Below are positions 56,398-64,000 of a stretch of 64,000 bases of DNA, piece after piece. Source of the DNA: Nitriliruptoraceae bacterium (GTDB lineage: Bacteria > Actinomycetota > Nitriliruptoria > Nitriliruptorales > Nitriliruptoraceae); NCBI GenBank assembly GCA_003565155.1, contig PXDB01000101.1, positions 1 through 64,000 of the forward strand, read 5' to 3'. The number at the start of each line of letters is the position of its first letter. Position 1 is the first letter of the stretch. The notes under the pieces are model-generated. The model ran no database searches, was not told the origin of the DNA, and saw only the letters and a list, made by a program, of their open reading frames with translations. The position numbers were made by a program, and so were the translations under genes.

Positions 56398-56811
56398 TCA
56401 GAACCGCCCGGGGAAGAACAGCTCCAGCTCCCGCTGTGCGGACGCGGCGGAGTCCGAACCGTGGACGATGTTCTCCCCGATGACGGTGGCGAGGTCACCG
56501 CGGATCGAACCCGGGGTGGCCTCGAGCGGGTTGGTCGCCCCCATGATGGCGCGCATCGCGGCGATGGCGTCCTCGCCCGCCACGCACATCGCGACCAGGG
56601 GCCCGGAGGTGATGAAGGTGACCAGCTCGCCGAAGAAGGGCTTGTCCGTGTGCTCGCCGTAGTGCTGCTCCGCGGTGGCGCGGTCCAGGGTGCGCAGCTC
56701 CAGGGCCTCGAGGGTGAGCCCCTTGCGCTCGATGCGGGCGATGACCTCGCCGATCAGGCCGCGGGCGACGCCGTCGGGCTTGACGAGGATCAGGGTGCGT
56801 TCGGTGGCCAC
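56398..56811 (-). CDS. ndk: Nucleoside diphosphate kinase
   Basis: Ndk transfers phosphate from ATP to NDPs through a phosphohistidine. The 137-residue protein starts [24 protein letters not shown]. Its active-site histidine is in [18 protein letters not shown]. Length and motifs are typical. It lies between folC and radC, as in many actinobacteria. Confidence 0.97.
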   Translation of the reverse strand: MATERTLILVKPDGVARGLIGEVIARIERKGLTLEALELRTLDRATAEQHYGEHTDKPFFGELVTFITSGPLVAMCVAGEDAIAAMRAIMGATNPLEATPGSIRGDLATVIGENIVHGSDSAASAQRELELFFPGRF

Positions 56812-56900
56812 GGTGGACTCCAGGTCGTTGCACGGTCAGTGGTGGGCAGCGGTACGGGCAGCGGGCTGCGGTCGGCCCAGGGGTGCCCGGAGGCGCAACG

Positions 56901-58370
56901 CTACTCCGGCCAGGCCTCGGCGTCCTGTGCGTCACCCAGCAGCTGCGTGGCGAGGTCCTCCTCCCCCAGCTCGTCGTCGGGGGTGAGCACGACCTCGTCG
57001 TCGAGGTGGTCGAGGACCGGCAGGTAGCGGCTGCGGGCGGCACCAACGGTGTGCAGCGAGCCCGCGACCAGGACCCCGTCCTCGGGTCCGGCAACGGCCG
57101 TGGCCAGGGCCAGGGCGCTGGCGATGTCGGTGGCGGCCTCCACGACCACCCCGGTCCCGGCCCAGACCGTCTCCGCCACCGACCGCATGCGGTCCAGGGG
57201 TGCGGCGCGGGGGGACGGCGCGCGGGTGACCACGACGTGCGACACCGCGTCCCGGAACGCGGAGAGGATGCCCTCCACGTCCTTGTCGTCGAGACAGGCG
57301 ACCACCAGCACCAGCTCACCGAAGGCGAAGGCCTCCCCGACCGCTGCCACCGAAGCCCTGGCCCCGTGCGGGTTGTGCGCACCGTCGAGGAGCACCGTGG
57401 GCTCCCGATGCACGATCTCCAGGCGTCCCGGCACGTGGACGGCTTCGAGGCCGTGCCGCAGGACCTCGTCGTCCATGGCGTGGAAGGCCTCGCCGGTGAA
57501 GGCCGCGAAGGCCGCCAGGGCGAGGGCCGCGTTCTCCGCCTGGTGCGCGCCGAACAGGGGCAGCAGGACGTCGTCGAGCTCCCGCTCCCCCACCCGCAGG
57601 GTCAGCGACTGCCCGCCCACCGCGACCGCACGCTCCACCATCGCGAAGTCCACGCCGGCACGCCAGCGACGGGCACCGGCCGCGGCCACCGCGGCGTCGA
57701 TCACCGGCTCCACATCCGCGCGCTGGGCCGCGGTGACCACCTCGGCACCGGCCTTGACGATCCCGACCTTCTCACCGGCGATGTCCGCGGCGGTCCGCCC
57801 GAGCTCGGGATGGTCAACATCGATGGGGGTGAGCACGGCCACCTCGCCGCGCACGAGGTTGGTGGCGTCCCAACGGCCGCCCATACCGACCTCGAAGATG
57901 CCGACGTCCACGGGCGCGTCGGCGAACCACCAGCCGGCCATCGCGGTCAGGACCTCGAAGTAGGTGAGCCGGTCGGCCTGGTCGCCCTCGGACGCCTCGG
58001 CCCGGGTGTCCAGCAGATCGGCGAGCGCAGCCACCTCCTCGTGGACCTCGGCGAACCGGCGGGCGGAGATCGGGTGCCCGGCCACGCTCATCCGCTCGCG
58101 GACGGTCTGGAGATGGGGCGAGGTGTAGGTGCCCGCGGCGATACCGGCGGCAGCGCACAGCGCGGCGACCATGCGGCTGGTCGACCCCTTGCCGTTGGTC
58201 CCGGTGACGTGCACCGACGGGTAGGCGCGCTGCGGGTCACCGAGCAGCGCGTTCAGCGCGGTGATGCGCTCGAGGTCGGGGACCATCCTGCCGGGCCCGC
58301 GCCCGACGAGGCGGTCGTAGGCGGCGTCGAAACGCCGGGCGATCTCGGCCTGTTCGGGGGTCAGGGACAC
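56901..58370 (-). CDS. folC: Folylpolyglutamate synthase / dihydrofolate synthase
   Basis: FolC adds glutamate to folates and makes dihydrofolate. The 489-residue Mur-ligase-family protein has the P-loop VTGTNGKGSTSRMVAAL, YTSPHLQTVRERMSV, and GIFEVGMGGRWDATNLV. It also has TPIDVDHPELGRTAADIAGEKVGIVKAG, all family signatures. The GTG at 58370 was chosen because the track's first 40 residues are Arg/Pro-rich and lack motifs. In many actinobacteria ndk follows folC, as here; valS is not present upstream. Confidence 0.93.
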   Translation of the reverse strand: MSLTPEQAEIARRFDAAYDRLVGRGPGRMVPDLERITALNALLGDPQRAYPSVHVTGTNGKGSTSRMVAALCAAAGIAAGTYTSPHLQTVRERMSVAGHPISARRFAEVHEEVAALADLLDTRAEASEGDQADRLTYFEVLTAMAGWWFADAPVDVGIFEVGMGGRWDATNLVRGEVAVLTPIDVDHPELGRTAADIAGEKVGIVKAGAEVVTAAQRADVEPVIDAAVAAAGARRWRAGVDFAMVERAVAVGGQSLTLRVGERELDDVLLPLFGAHQAENAALALAAFAAFTGEAFHAMDDEVLRHGLEAVHVPGRLEIVHREPTVLLDGAHNPHGARASVAAVGEAFAFGELVLVVACLDDKDVEGILSAFRDAVSHVVVTRAPSPRAAPLDRMRSVAETVWAGTGVVVEAATDIASALALATAVAGPEDGVLVAGSLHTVGAARSRYLPVLDHLDDEVVLTPDDELGEEDLATQLLGDAQDAEAWPE

Positions 58371-58455
58371 GTCGCTCTCGCACGGGATGAGGGGTTGGCC
58401 AGGTGAGGTGCACCGCGGGCGCCGGGACGCTACCCGTGTCCGCGACCCGGCGGCC

Positions 58456-61026
58456 TCAGCCGCCCAGCAGCGCCCGGACCTCCGCGGCACCGGGGCAGGC
58501 CAGCGCCCGCTCGGCGAGGGCCTCGGCGTCGGTGCGGCACGTCTGGCGTACCGCCTGCTTGATGCGGGGCACGTCGCGGGGGGGCACCGACAGCTCCCGT
58601 ACCCCGAGCCCGACCAGCAGCGCGGCCACCGACGGGTCGCTGGCGAGGTCCCCGCACACCGCCACCTCGGTGTCGCTCCCGGCTGCTGCGGTGCCGACCG
58701 CGCCGATCAACGCCAGCACCGCCGGATCGAGGTGGTCACCGAGCGCCGCGACGCCCGCGTTCCCCCGCTCGGCCGCGAGGGTGTACTGGGTGAGATCGTT
58801 GGTCCCGATCGACAGCGTGTCGACCTCCCCGACCAGGTGGCGGGCCTTCAGGGCGAGGGCCGGTATCTCCACCATCACCCCGAGGCGCAGCCGGTCGGGC
58901 ACCGCGTGCCCCTGCGCAGCCAGCGTCGCGGTGACCTCGGCCACCACCTCCCGGACCGCCGTGATCTCCGCCACCGTCGCCACCATCGGCAGCATCAGCT
59001 CCACCGGGTGCGCGGCGGCGACCCGCACCGCCGCGCGCAGCTGGGTCCGGAGCAACTCCCCCTCGCTGAGCGACAGGCGGATACCGCGGGTGCCGAGGAA
59101 GGGGTTGTCCTCCTCGGGGAGCACCACGTAGTCGAGGGGCTTGTCCCCACCGACGTCCAGGGTGCGCAGCGTGACCGGGAGGCCCTCCACCGCGGTGCAG
59201 ATCCGGGTGTAGGTGGCGACCTGCTCCTCCTCGTCAGGGGCGTCGGGACGGTCGAGGAAGAGGAACTCCGTGCGGAGCATGCCGATGCCGTCGGCACCCT
59301 CGCGGGCGGCGAGCTCCGCGTCCCGCGGCAGGCCGACGTTGGCCTTCACCTCCACGGCGACCCCGTCACGGGTGGTGACGTGCCCGCGGGCGCGCTCGCG
59401 CAGCACCGCGTGGACCTCCACGCGGTCCGCCACCTCGGCACGCACGGCGTCGGCGCGTTCGGGCGCGACGTCGGTCTCCACCCGGGCAGCGCCCCCGTCG
59501 ACCACCACCTCGCTCCCGGCCTCGAGCTCAAGCACCCCGGCGCCGAGCGCCACCACGGCGGGGATGCCGAGCGCCCGGGCGATCAGCGCCGCGTGGGAGG
59601 TCGGCGCGCCGACGGCGGTGAGCACCGCCTGCACCCGGTCGGGGTCCAGGCGACCGGCCTCCGCGGGAGAGAGGTCCCGGGCGACGACCACGCCCTGCGG
59701 TGCGACCTCGGCGCGCTCGTGGTCCACCAGCACGGCCAGCACCTCACGCGCGACGGCGTCGAGGTCGGCGGCGCGGGCGACGAGGTAGGGATCCTCGAGG
59801 GCGGCGTAGTGGGACAGCGCGCCTTCGACGGCCGCGGCGAAGGCCGTCGCCGCGTCCACGCCGCGGGCGTCGATCTCCGCCTCGGCGGCGGCGAGCAGGT
59901 CGGGGTCGTCGAGCAGGAGCAGCTGGGTGCCGACCATGTCCGCCGCGGCACGGCCTGCCCGGCGGGCGAGCTCGTCGCGCGACCGGCGCAGGAGAGCGTG
60001 CACCGCCGCCACCGCTGCGGCGAGGCGCGCCCGCTCGGCGTCCGGATCGGCGGCGGCCGCCTCGACCTGCGCGAGCAGTTCCTCGCGGTCCGGCAACGCC
60101 GCGGCGCCCAGGGGGTGGACCGGCCCGATCGCCAGGCCAGGTGCCGCGGACAGCCCGCGCAGCACCCCCGGCTCCGTCGCGGTCCCGCCGTCGGCGGTGG
60201 GCGTGCCGGCCGCACCGTCGTCACCGGAGGCCGTCGCCGCCACGGCGTCCACGGGGTCGCCGAGGTTGTCCGCCACCAGCCGCTCGAGCCGCGCGAGGGC
60301 CGTGGCGGCGTCCGGGCCCGCGGCCCGGAACTGCAGCTCGCTGCCCTGCCGTGCGCCGAGGGTGATCAGGGCGTTCAGGCTACGGGCACGTGCCGGCCCC
60401 TTCCCCGCGGTCAGATCGGTGACGGTCACCTCGGCATCGAGACCGGCCAGGGCCTCGACGATGCGCGCCGCAGGGCGGGCGTGGAAGCCCAGCCGGTTCG
60501 GTACGCGTGCGTGGAACCGCTGCTCCGTGCCAGTGTCGGTGACCTCCCCGCCCCCGCCTGCGGTGGCGTCGGGGCCAGCCGACGCCACGTCCCCACCGCT
60601 CGGGGCCTGCGCAGCCACACCGAGATGGTCCGCCTTGGCGAGCAGCCCGTTGCGGGCCTCGGCGACGACCTCCTGGAGGCTGGCACCCGCGGCCGCCTGG
60701 ACCGCGGCGGCGACGAGGCCCTCGACGATCGGTGCCTCGCACAGCGTGACCCGCTCCGCGGTCTCCGGGGGCAGCAGGTCGAGGGCCATCTCCGCCGACA
60801 GCACCGCCGAGCCGAGGTCCATCAGCACCAGCACCCCGGCAGCGTCGTCCACCTCCTCGATCGCCGCCATCACCTTCGTAGCGTCGGTACCGAGGGGGGC
60901 GTCAGCGTCGTCAACACCGCCGGCCAGGGCGAGTTGCAGCCCGTCCCCGGCCATCTCACGGGCGAGTTCGGCCGCGGCGGCGGCCAGCGCTGCGCTGTGG
61001 GAGACGAGCACGATGCCGACGGTCAT
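58456..61026 (-). CDS. dhaM: PTS-dependent dihydroxyacetone kinase phosphodonor DhaM with fused HPr and full Enzyme I
   Basis: DhaM passes phosphate from PEP to the DhaL-bound nucleotide. The 856-residue protein has an EIIA-mannose-like DhaM domain (about 1-130, active His in VLVSHSAALA), an HPr domain (about 165-255, RLGFHARPAA), and an Enzyme I (about 285-856). The Enzyme I has the phospho-His in GAPTSHAALIARALG, DGIGMLRTEFLFL, CGDLASDP and IGTNDLTQYTLAAERGN. E. coli DhaM has only a truncated Enzyme I, whereas this one looks complete. The ATG at 61026 has GGAG upstream. It follows dhaK-dhaL. Confidence 0.92.
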   Translation of the reverse strand: MTVGIVLVSHSAALAAAAAELAREMAGDGLQLALAGGVDDADAPLGTDATKVMAAIEEVDDAAGVLVLMDLGSAVLSAEMALDLLPPETAERVTLCEAPIVEGLVAAAVQAAAGASLQEVVAEARNGLLAKADHLGVAAQAPSGGDVASAGPDATAGGGGEVTDTGTEQRFHARVPNRLGFHARPAARIVEALAGLDAEVTVTDLTAGKGPARARSLNALITLGARQGSELQFRAAGPDAATALARLERLVADNLGDPVDAVAATASGDDGAAGTPTADGGTATEPGVLRGLSAAPGLAIGPVHPLGAAALPDREELLAQVEAAAADPDAERARLAAAVAAVHALLRRSRDELARRAGRAAADMVGTQLLLLDDPDLLAAAEAEIDARGVDAATAFAAAVEGALSHYAALEDPYLVARAADLDAVAREVLAVLVDHERAEVAPQGVVVARDLSPAEAGRLDPDRVQAVLTAVGAPTSHAALIARALGIPAVVALGAGVLELEAGSEVVVDGGAARVETDVAPERADAVRAEVADRVEVHAVLRERARGHVTTRDGVAVEVKANVGLPRDAELAAREGADGIGMLRTEFLFLDRPDAPDEEEQVATYTRICTAVEGLPVTLRTLDVGGDKPLDYVVLPEEDNPFLGTRGIRLSLSEGELLRTQLRAAVRVAAAHPVELMLPMVATVAEITAVREVVAEVTATLAAQGHAVPDRLRLGVMVEIPALALKARHLVGEVDTLSIGTNDLTQYTLAAERGNAGVAALGDHLDPAVLALIGAVGTAAAGSDTEVAVCGDLASDPSVAALLVGLGVRELSVPPRDVPRIKQAVRQTCRTDAEALAERALACPGAAEVRALLGG

Positions 61027-61139
61027 GGAGGGCTCCGGGCGGGGCCGCGGGAGGGCGGTCACCCCGCGAAGGTCGGGCGGGAGACCCTTCCCGAACCGTG
61101 CCCCCGCGGGAGACGGCGGCGCGGTCCGGGAGGGTGAGC

Positions 61140-61796
61140 TCAGGCCGTCAGCGTCTGTGCTGCCGACCGCACGAGCAGCCACGAGGACGTGGCGCCCGGA
61201 TCCTGGTGCCCGATGCTGCGCTCGCCGAGGTAGCTGGCGCGACCCTTGCGGGCGAGCATCGGGGTGGTGGCGTGCATGCCGTCCTCCGCCGCGGTGGTGC
61301 CGGCGGCCAGGGCGTCAGCCAGGCTGCCGCCCTCGTCCAGGCAGGACTCCATGGCCTCGACGGCCGGCAGGAGCGCGTCGAGCATGGTCTTGTCGCCGGG
61401 CTCCGCCTTCCCCCGGGACCGCACGGCGTCCACCGCCGCCCTGAGCGCCGCGACGGTGCCGGCGTCATCGAGCTCCGCGGTGGCGCCCCCGGCGGTCCCG
61501 AGGGCGAGGAAGAAGCTGCCGTACAGCGGTCCGGAGGTACCCCCGACGGCGGAGATCAGCTTCATGGCGATGGCGCGACCGAACCCGCTGACATCCGTCG
61601 GTTCGGTCGCCTCCAGCGCCTCGACGGCCGCGCGGCAGCCCCGGCGCATGTTGGTGCCGTGGTCGGCGTCACCGATGGCCGAGTCGAGCGTGGTGAGCTC
61701 CTCGGCATGCTCGGCGATCACCTCGGAGAACCGGTGGATCCAGGCCACCAGGTCCCCGACCGTCACGGTCGCCTCTGCCATCCTCAGGCCCCCCAC
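61140..61796 (-). CDS. dhaL: Dihydroxyacetone kinase ADP-binding subunit DhaL
   Basis: DhaL carries the nucleotide that receives phosphate from DhaM and passes it to dihydroxyacetone on DhaK. The 218-residue protein has the metal/nucleotide motif [52 protein letters not shown] and [20 protein letters not shown]. All are family features. It overlaps the dhaK end by 13 bases. The second DhaL at 62990 shares the same motifs. Confidence 0.94.
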   Translation of the reverse strand: MGGLRMAEATVTVGDLVAWIHRFSEVIAEHAEELTTLDSAIGDADHGTNMRRGCRAAVEALEATEPTDVSGFGRAIAMKLISAVGGTSGPLYGSFFLALGTAGGATAELDDAGTVAALRAAVDAVRSRGKAEPGDKTMLDALLPAVEAMESCLDEGGSLADALAAGTTAAEDGMHATTPMLARKGRASYLGERSIGHQDPGATSSWLLVRSAAQTLTA

Positions 61797-62782
61797 CGCA
61801 GCGCGGGGGTCTCGACCGCGGCGTCCCAGTAGCCGGTCATCTCGTCGTCGAGCTTCAGCAGGGTCACCGACGCCCCCTGCATCTCCAGTGAGGTGATGTA
61901 GGGACCGACGAGGTTGCGGGCGACCTCGATGCCCTGGGCGGTGAGGAGCTTCTCCACCTCGCTGTAGAGGATGTAGAGCTCGATCAGCGGGGTCCCGCCC
62001 ATGGAGTTGACGAACACCAACGCCTTCTCACCCGCCTCGTAGGGCAGGTCGGCGAGGATCGGGTCGACCAGCTGCTTGGCGACCTCCGCCGCGCTGGCCA
62101 CGGGGCGGCGCTCGCGGCCCGGCTCCCCGTGGATGCCGATCCCGATCTCCATCTCGTCATCACCGAGCTCGAAGGTGGGCTTGCCGGCCGCCGGCACGAT
62201 GCAGGACGTCAGCGCCATCCCCATGGAGCGGCCCTGGGCGTTGACGCGCTCGCAGAGCTCCGTGACCGTGGCGAGGTCCTTGCCAGCCTCCGCGGCGGCA
62301 CCGCAGATCTTCTCCGCCAGCACGGTCGCCCCGACGCCGCGACGCCCCGCGGTGAAGCTCGAGTCCTGTACCGCGACGTCATCGTCGATCACCACGGCCG
62401 AGACCTCGATGCCGTCGGCCTGGGCCAGCTCCGCAGCCATCTCGAAGTTCAGCACGTCACCGGTGTAGTTCTTCACGATGTGGAGCACCCCGGCGCCGCC
62501 GTCGACGGCCTTGGTGGCCTCGAGCATCTGGTCGGGGGTGGGTGAGGTGAACACCTCACCGGGGCAGGCGGCGTCCAGCATGCCCCTGCCCACGAAACCC
62601 CCGTGCATCGGCTCGTGACCGGACCCGCCACCGGAGACGAGCCCGACCTTGCCCTGCACGGGCGCGTCCCCACGCACGATCACCTTCAGCTCGTGGTTGA
62701 TCTGCAGTTGTGGGTGGGCCTTCTCCATGCCCTCCAGCGCCTCGGCGACGACGTCCTCGGCGGCGTTGATCAGCTTCTTCAT
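61784..62782 (-). CDS. dhaK: Dihydroxyacetone kinase substrate-binding subunit DhaK
   Basis: DhaK binds dihydroxyacetone through a histidine hemiaminal. The 332-residue protein has [42 protein letters not shown], and the catalytic His in [15 protein letters not shown]. Length is normal. The ATG at 62782 has GGGAGAGGG upstream; the track extension (44 residues) is rejected. It heads dhaK-dhaL-dhaM and faces a second dhaL across a 207-bp divergent promoter region. Confidence 0.95.
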   Translation of the reverse strand: MKKLINAAEDVVAEALEGMEKAHPQLQINHELKVIVRGDAPVQGKVGLVSGGGSGHEPMHGGFVGRGMLDAACPGEVFTSPTPDQMLEATKAVDGGAGVLHIVKNYTGDVLNFEMAAELAQADGIEVSAVVIDDDVAVQDSSFTAGRRGVGATVLAEKICGAAAEAGKDLATVTELCERVNAQGRSMGMALTSCIVPAAGKPTFELGDDEMEIGIGIHGEPGRERRPVASAAEVAKQLVDPILADLPYEAGEKALVFVNSMGGTPLIELYILYSEVEKLLTAQGIEVARNLVGPYITSLEMQGASVTLLKLDDEMTGYWDAAVETPALRWGA

Positions 62783-62933
62783 CTGCTGCCCTCTCCCGCG
62801 GGCGTGCTGCCCGCTGCCATCCCAGCGCAGGAGGAGCGCCTCCCACGCCCGCGCCACGGCGGCGCGGTGTCGGCTGCCATGTCCGTGCCGCGCAGGACGC
62901 TTGGCACCGAACACATTTCGGCATCATCGAACG

Positions 62934-62963
62934 GTGACCATCGAAGCACCAGCCCACTAGGGT
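62934..62963 (+). promoter_or_regulatory. Candidate promoter for dhaL2-iclR, with a short inverted repeat upstream
   Basis: GTGACC (62934-62939), an 18-base spacer and TAGGGT (62958-62963) form a possible -35/-10 pair. TTCG-N7-CGAA at 62917-62931 ends just before the -35. It could be an operator for the IclR-type regulator, but the arms are only 4 bp. Confidence 0.35.
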
Positions 62964-62989
62964 GTCAAGACCTCGACGGAGGCACGGAC

Positions 62990-63696
<707 letters not shown>

Positions 63697-63700
<4 letters not shown>

Positions 63701-64000
63701 TCCAGTCCGTCGACCGCGCCATCGCGATCCTGATGGAGCTGCAGGGCGCCCGACGCCTCCGTCTCACGGAGCTGGCGCTGCGCCTCTCCCTGCCCAACTC
63801 CACCGTCCACGGGATCGTCGCGACCCTGGTCGCCCGGGGCCTGGTGGAGCAGGACGCCAGCGGACGCTACGCGCTAGGACCCGGGGTGCTGCGGCTGAGC
63901 AACGTCTACCTCGACTCCAACGAGCTCCGGCTGCGGTCCTTGAGCTGGACCGAGTCCCTGGCCGAACGCAGCGGGTGCGCGGTGCGCGTCGGGGTACCCC
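63697..64000 (+). CDS. IclR-family transcriptional regulator, N-terminal part (cut by window edge)
   Basis: The frame starts MIQSVDRAIAILMELQGARR with a winged helix-turn-helix: LTELALRLSLPNSTVHGIVATLVARGLVEQDA. It continues GRYALGPGVLRLSNVYLDSN, the usual start of an IclR protein, whose C-terminal half would bind a small molecule. About 101 codons lie in the window. The ATG overlaps the dhaL2 stop, so the two are coupled. It probably controls the divergent dha genes, which is inference from position. Confidence 0.9.

Noticed and set aside
58387-61137. 916-codon plus-strand ORF
   Set aside because: It is antisense to dhaM, low in complexity and without domains.

Overview
The window is very G+C-rich DNA. 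Genes start with GTG about as often as ATG, and many sit in tight runs with GTGA/ATGA stop-start overlaps. The gene content fits an actinobacterium: comEA-comEC, nadD/LCP/rsfS, obg-proB, rplU-rpmA, rne, the paired radical-SAM proteins, mreBCD-mrdA-rodA, TrpB2, DUF222/13E12-HNH, and a LexA-type operator. The rod-shape cluster implies a rod-shaped cell. A deep branch such as Nitriliruptoria/Euzebya-like lineages is possible, but that is inference. I see no phage, plasmid, insertion sequence or CRISPR array.

Layout. 0.2-7.5 kb (minus): leuS, degV-family, comEA and comEC, then a DUF4282 membrane protein. 7.7-9.4 kb (plus): a lipoprotein propeller gene split by an in-frame amber codon, two hairpins and tRNA-Ala(GGC). 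10-19 kb: an FAD oxidoreductase, the nadD-LCP-rsfS-phosphatase operon (minus), TrpB2 with two small unknown genes (plus), an acyltransferase and a DEDDh exonuclease (minus). 19.3-24.9 kb (minus): an alpha/beta hydrolase, the fatty-acid oxidation pair fadB/fadA, and a membrane-anchored trypsin-like protease. 25-30.5 kb: a DUF222-HNH nuclease gene behind a consensus SOS box, facing a MoxR / membrane propeller / VWA operon.

30.7-34 kb (plus): two quinone oxidoreductase-like genes, a YbaK deacylase and one convergent unknown gene. 34-37.4 kb (minus): rplU-rpmA, a strong hairpin, then obg-proB. 37.7-44.3 kb: a sucrase/ferredoxin-like protein, an aldehyde dehydrogenase and a two-gene heterodimeric ABC exporter. 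44.4-49.3 kb (minus): RNase E/G with the TIGR03936/TIGR03960 pair. 49.5-55.5 kb (minus): mreB-mreC-mreD-mrdA-rodA, the elongasome. 55.7-58.4 kb (minus): radC, ndk and folC. 58.5-64 kb: a PEP-dependent dihydroxyacetone kinase operon (dhaK-dhaL-dhaM) whose DhaM carries a complete Enzyme I. Facing it are a second dhaL paralogue and an IclR-family regulator cut by the window edge.

Most of the window is housekeeping. The points that most deserve checking are the SOS-box/HNH gene, the MoxR-propeller-VWA operon, the all-in-one PTS phosphodonor with a divergent dhaL-iclR pair, the degenerate ABC exporter half, and two apparent coding lesions (loss of the comEC stop, and an amber codon in the lipoprotein). 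Coordinates and frames were read by hand. Family names rest on motifs and gene context, not database searches.
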